16,279 nucleotides of DNA, from assembly GCA_021827245.1 (NCBI GenBank), contig JAKAWN010000120.1, forward strand, positions 1 to 16,279. The letters are read 5' to 3'. Position numbers and translations under genes: made by a program. This DNA is from Acidobacteriota bacterium (GTDB lineage Bacteria; Acidobacteriota; Terriglobia; UBA7540). Shown piece after piece: positions 14,558-16,279 of this stretch. The notes beneath the pieces are model-generated. The model saw only the letters and a list, made by a program, of their open reading frames with translations, was not told the origin of the DNA and did not search any database. The first letter of the stretch is position 1; each line of letters begins with the position of its first letter.

Positions 14558-14587
14558 TGGTCGGGGCGCACAGATTCGAACCGGGGA
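14558..14587 (-). pseudogene. tRNA 3'-end-like fragment (T-arm, acceptor strand and CCA)
   Basis: On the minus strand this reads a T-loop GGTTCGAATC, a T-stem strand, then CGCCCCG, discriminator A and CCA, the layout of a tRNA 3' end. The T-stem has one mismatch and one wobble, and the matching 5' acceptor strand (CGGGGCG) is not found in the next ~100 bases, so it is not a functional tRNA. Such fragments often mark phage or island attachment sites, or are remains of a deleted tRNA. Short length makes chance similarity possible. Confidence 0.4.
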
Positions 14588-14755
14588 CCGCTTGCGGCCA
14601 AGAACGGAGTTCCAACGTAAAATCAATAAATTAGCGACATGGTTGAGGACTGTAAGTTGCTGACTGCTCTCTGAATCCATCGAGGCTGGCGGAAGCGTGC
14701 ATCTCTCTCAAGAATTCAACCAGAACATGTAGCTTATTAGGTGATAATCGCCTTA

Positions 14756-14781
14756 TAAGCCCCTCTAGTTTTAAGGGCTTA
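14756..14781. repeat. Inverted repeat before the TonB-receptor pseudogene
   Basis: TAAGCCC (14756-14762) and GGGCTTA (14775-14781) are exact reverse complements around a 12-base loop containing TTTTAA. It could be an old operator, a weak terminator or one end of a small element. Nothing in the flanks decides between these. Confidence 0.35.
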
Positions 14782-14877
14782 CGTACGCATAAATGCGTTA
14801 CCCGTTCTTTTGCCCACGTCGAGGAGAGGCAGGTCCTGGCCCTCCACAGCGAACTGCAGAGCGACGGACTTCTGCCT

Positions 14878-15709
14878 GTGCTGCTGTCAGCGAGCATAGC
14901 CGTGCTGGTCTTTTCGCGAGTGCTTTCCGCCGGGGTCTCCGGGCTCGTGCATGACTCCCAAGGCCGACCAATCCCGGGCGCCCATATCGCGCTGACTTGC
15001 GGGGCAGCGTCGTTCGGACCCTAACCAGCCATCGCGGCGAGTTCCGCGTGCGCACCCGTATCCGCGAAAGACGGTGCGTCATCTCAGCTGCTTACCCGCA
15101 GTTCAGGACGCTCCGCGAAAACATCCGCGCGGTCGGGAGGCCGGTCGCCTTCCGGCTCACCTTCGGGTGCAATACCGCTGGAAGGAACAGAATCTCATTG
15201 GCAATTACGAGTGGGTCCATTCACGAGACGACACGGACGGCCCTTTTTCGTTTCCTGAATTCCAAGATAACCTTTGCGCCGAATGGGTTCCTTCTACGGG
15301 TGTCTCGGTGCACAACACCAGCGTAGTTGGAAACTTCCGGCTGCCGGATTCGATTTCGCTCACAGTTCTGGGCTCCTGGCACTCTTCCACCCCTTATACG
15401 ATTTTGACAGGGGAGGATCTCAATGGAGACAGGCTCTTTAATGAGCACAAAGGATTGCCGTGCAACAGCGGAAAGGGACCTGCCTACCGCTCGGTTTCAC
15501 TCTACGCTTACAGACATCTTTGGCTGGGGAAGTTTCTCAGTAAGAAAAAGGGCGGTCTCGGAGCTGATGTTGGCATTCAAATCGAGAATGTTCTAGGAAA
15601 CCGGAATTATATGATTCTCGATCCCGTGAGTTCGTCTCCCTTGTTTGGCCAGCCCCTTGCTGCGTTTCCATCACGACCCGTGCGCTTGTGGTTCGAGTTG
15701 ACGCCTTAA
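14878..15709 (+). pseudogene. TonB-dependent receptor (Oar-like) pseudogene, frameshifted with large internal deletion
   Basis: Three frames must be joined. Segment 1 (about 14878-15021) encodes a signal-peptide-like stretch then SGLVHDSQGRPIPGAHIALT, the start of a carboxypeptidase-regulatory-like domain, and ends at TAA 15022. Segment 2 (about 15012-15156, another frame) continues it: RTLTSHRGEFRV, then VGRPVAFRLTFG, the end of that domain. Segment 3 (about 15155-15709, third frame) is a beta-barrel C-terminus: NLIGNYEWVHSRDD, FQDNLCAEW, SWHSSTPYTILTGEDLNGDR, and IQIENVLGNRNY, ending at TAA. The plug domain and most of the barrel, several hundred residues in intact relatives, are missing between segments 2 and 3. 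Intact members are outer-membrane receptors for polymers or metal complexes. No ATG start or ribosome binding site is clear. Confidence 0.8.
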
Positions 15710-15795
15710 CACTGCTAACAAGAATCTGCCCTTCTTTCCTTTCGTCTCCAAATTCGTATGTGGTTGCAACCGCGTTCGGAGCATCTGCAGTCCCG

Positions 15796-15915
15796 TGGGG
15801 TTCCGGCGGCAACTCCGGGCGGGAGCGCTTGGATCAGGGCAATGGCGTGGCGATGGACAACTCCGAAAAGGTGTATATAACGCGCCTGACGAAGTCAACA
15901 ACTCATCCAACCTAG
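15796..15915 (+). pseudogene. SBBP beta-propeller repeat fragment
   Basis: One frame reads QGNGVAMDNSEKVYITRLT followed by KSTTHPT and a stop. This matches one SBBP repeat (consensus near GNGIAVDSSGNVYVTGxTxSxxFPT). Intact proteins carry many such repeats and a signal peptide; here only about 40 residues remain, with no start. The repeat core is well kept but glycines at key turns are changed (G to E, G to R), as expected in decay. Confidence 0.55.
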
Positions 15916-16018
15916 GGAGCTAACAGCATGGTGCATTACCAGCCTTTGCCATTTCAGCACACAGAACAGGTTCGGATTCACGCGCAGCCATTGCGGCAGC
16001 GCACCGGCGCCCCAGTCG

Positions 16019-16132
16019 CAATCAAAGGGTACACCTTCCGGCACCTATGCGCTGACTGTGACCGGCACGGCGACGCCCGGTGCATCCACATTGTCGAATA
16101 AGGCGACGATCAGTGTGACCGTCGGTCCTTGA
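16019..16132 (+). pseudogene. Ig-like C-terminal fragment of a secreted repeat protein
   Basis: The frame ending at TGA 16130-16132 reads GTPSGTYALTVTGTATPGAS and then NKATISVTVGP. That is the typical last beta-strand pattern of bacterial Ig-like domains that end SBBP-repeat and similar secreted proteins. Upstream in the same frame (15917-16018) the translation loses family character and reaches a stop at 15914. It may be the other end of the same gene as the SBBP fragment 100 bp before it, joined by deletion. Confidence 0.5.
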
Positions 16133-16194
16133 GTCATGTAACTATGCTTGAGGAAGTTTGAGGCACTGACTTCAGCGCGGACTATCAATCAGGC

Positions 16195-16222
16195 GGCGGG
16201 GTTGTCGTGTCACCCCGCCTTT
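16195..16222 (+). terminator. Intrinsic terminator-like hairpin
   Basis: GGCGGGGT (16195-16202) pairs perfectly with ACCCCGCC (16212-16219), with a 9-base loop, followed by TTT. It lies 62 bp after the Ig-like fragment stop, where the terminator of the original gene would be expected. The T-run is short. Confidence 0.55.
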
Positions 16223-16279
16223 CCATCATTTGTTATTTCCGTGGCTTTGCTTTGCGGGGTTGCAGGGGTTTGCGGGGAT

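Larger units (their letters stand above)
14131..14877. other. Long non-coding stretch upstream of the cytochrome operon
   Basis: About 750 bp with no supported gene. The part near 14131-14440 should hold the operon promoter. It includes the CRP/FNR-like array, a tRNA-like fragment and a hairpin (all listed separately). A short GGCC/GGCC hairpin followed by a pyrimidine run lies near 14324-14345. Minus-strand frames such as 14631-14897 lack a start signal or family match. Confidence 0.5.

Noticed and set aside
14558..14640. A complete tRNA gene on the minus strand
   Set aside because: The 3' end looks right, but no 5' acceptor strand, D-arm or anticodon loop can be placed in the following ~100 bases.
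14631..14897. Minus-strand frame whose SPNKLHVLVEFLREM segment recalls small antitoxin N-termini
   Set aside because: The resemblance is short, the start lies inside the antisense of the TonB-receptor pseudogene, no toxin gene is adjacent, and no ribosome binding site is seen.
1..16279. CRISPR arrays, intact insertion sequences, rRNA genes
   Set aside because: No regularly spaced repeats, transposase genes or rRNA-like conserved stretches were seen on either strand.

Overview
The window is a moderately GC-rich bacterial chromosomal segment that most resembles Acidobacteriota. The pointers are an OmpR-type winged-helix regulator fused to a likely membrane segment, remains of an Oar-like TonB-dependent receptor with an N-terminal carboxypeptidase-regulatory-like domain, SBBP-repeat remnants, and a Rieske/cytochrome b complex flanked by multihaem cytochromes c. 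This assignment is inference from gene content. No rRNA, intact tRNA, CRISPR array or intact insertion sequence is visible.

Left part (1-3.7 kb): a divergent pair made of a 5'-complete regulator (minus strand, running off the window) and a methanethiol oxidase/selenium-binding protein (SBP56) gene. A perfect 11-bp inverted repeat lies between them. The SBP56 gene overlaps a histidine-rich membrane protein gene, followed by a truncated haemoglobin and a small conserved-looking alpha/beta protein, all on the plus strand. SBP56 enzymes convert methanethiol to formaldehyde, H2S and H2O2, so the group may serve volatile sulfur metabolism, but only the first two genes are clearly coupled.

Middle part (4.0-9.9 kb): a berberine-bridge-type FAD oxidoreductase converges on a ROK-like kinase/PIG-L deacetylase operon, with a strong shared hairpin between them. 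That operon is divergent from a dhaK-dhaL pair. The ROK, PIG-L and DhaKL genes look like a carbohydrate-utilisation divergon with unknown substrate.

Electron-transfer operon (9.97-14.13 kb, minus strand): pentahaem cytochrome c554-like protein, Rieske protein, one-piece cytochrome b (b6 plus subunit IV), and a C-terminally anchored nonahaem cytochrome c. There is no ordinary c1 or f subunit, so the multihaem cytochromes probably take its place as electron acceptor of a quinol-oxidising bc complex. A CRP/FNR-like triple half-site array lies about 0.3 kb upstream.

Right end (14.5-16.1 kb): a gene graveyard. It holds a tRNA 3'-end-like fragment, a TonB-receptor pseudogene broken in three frames with most of its middle deleted, an SBBP-repeat fragment, and an Ig-like C-terminal fragment, followed by a terminator-like hairpin. 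This pattern suggests an old integration or deletion hotspot.
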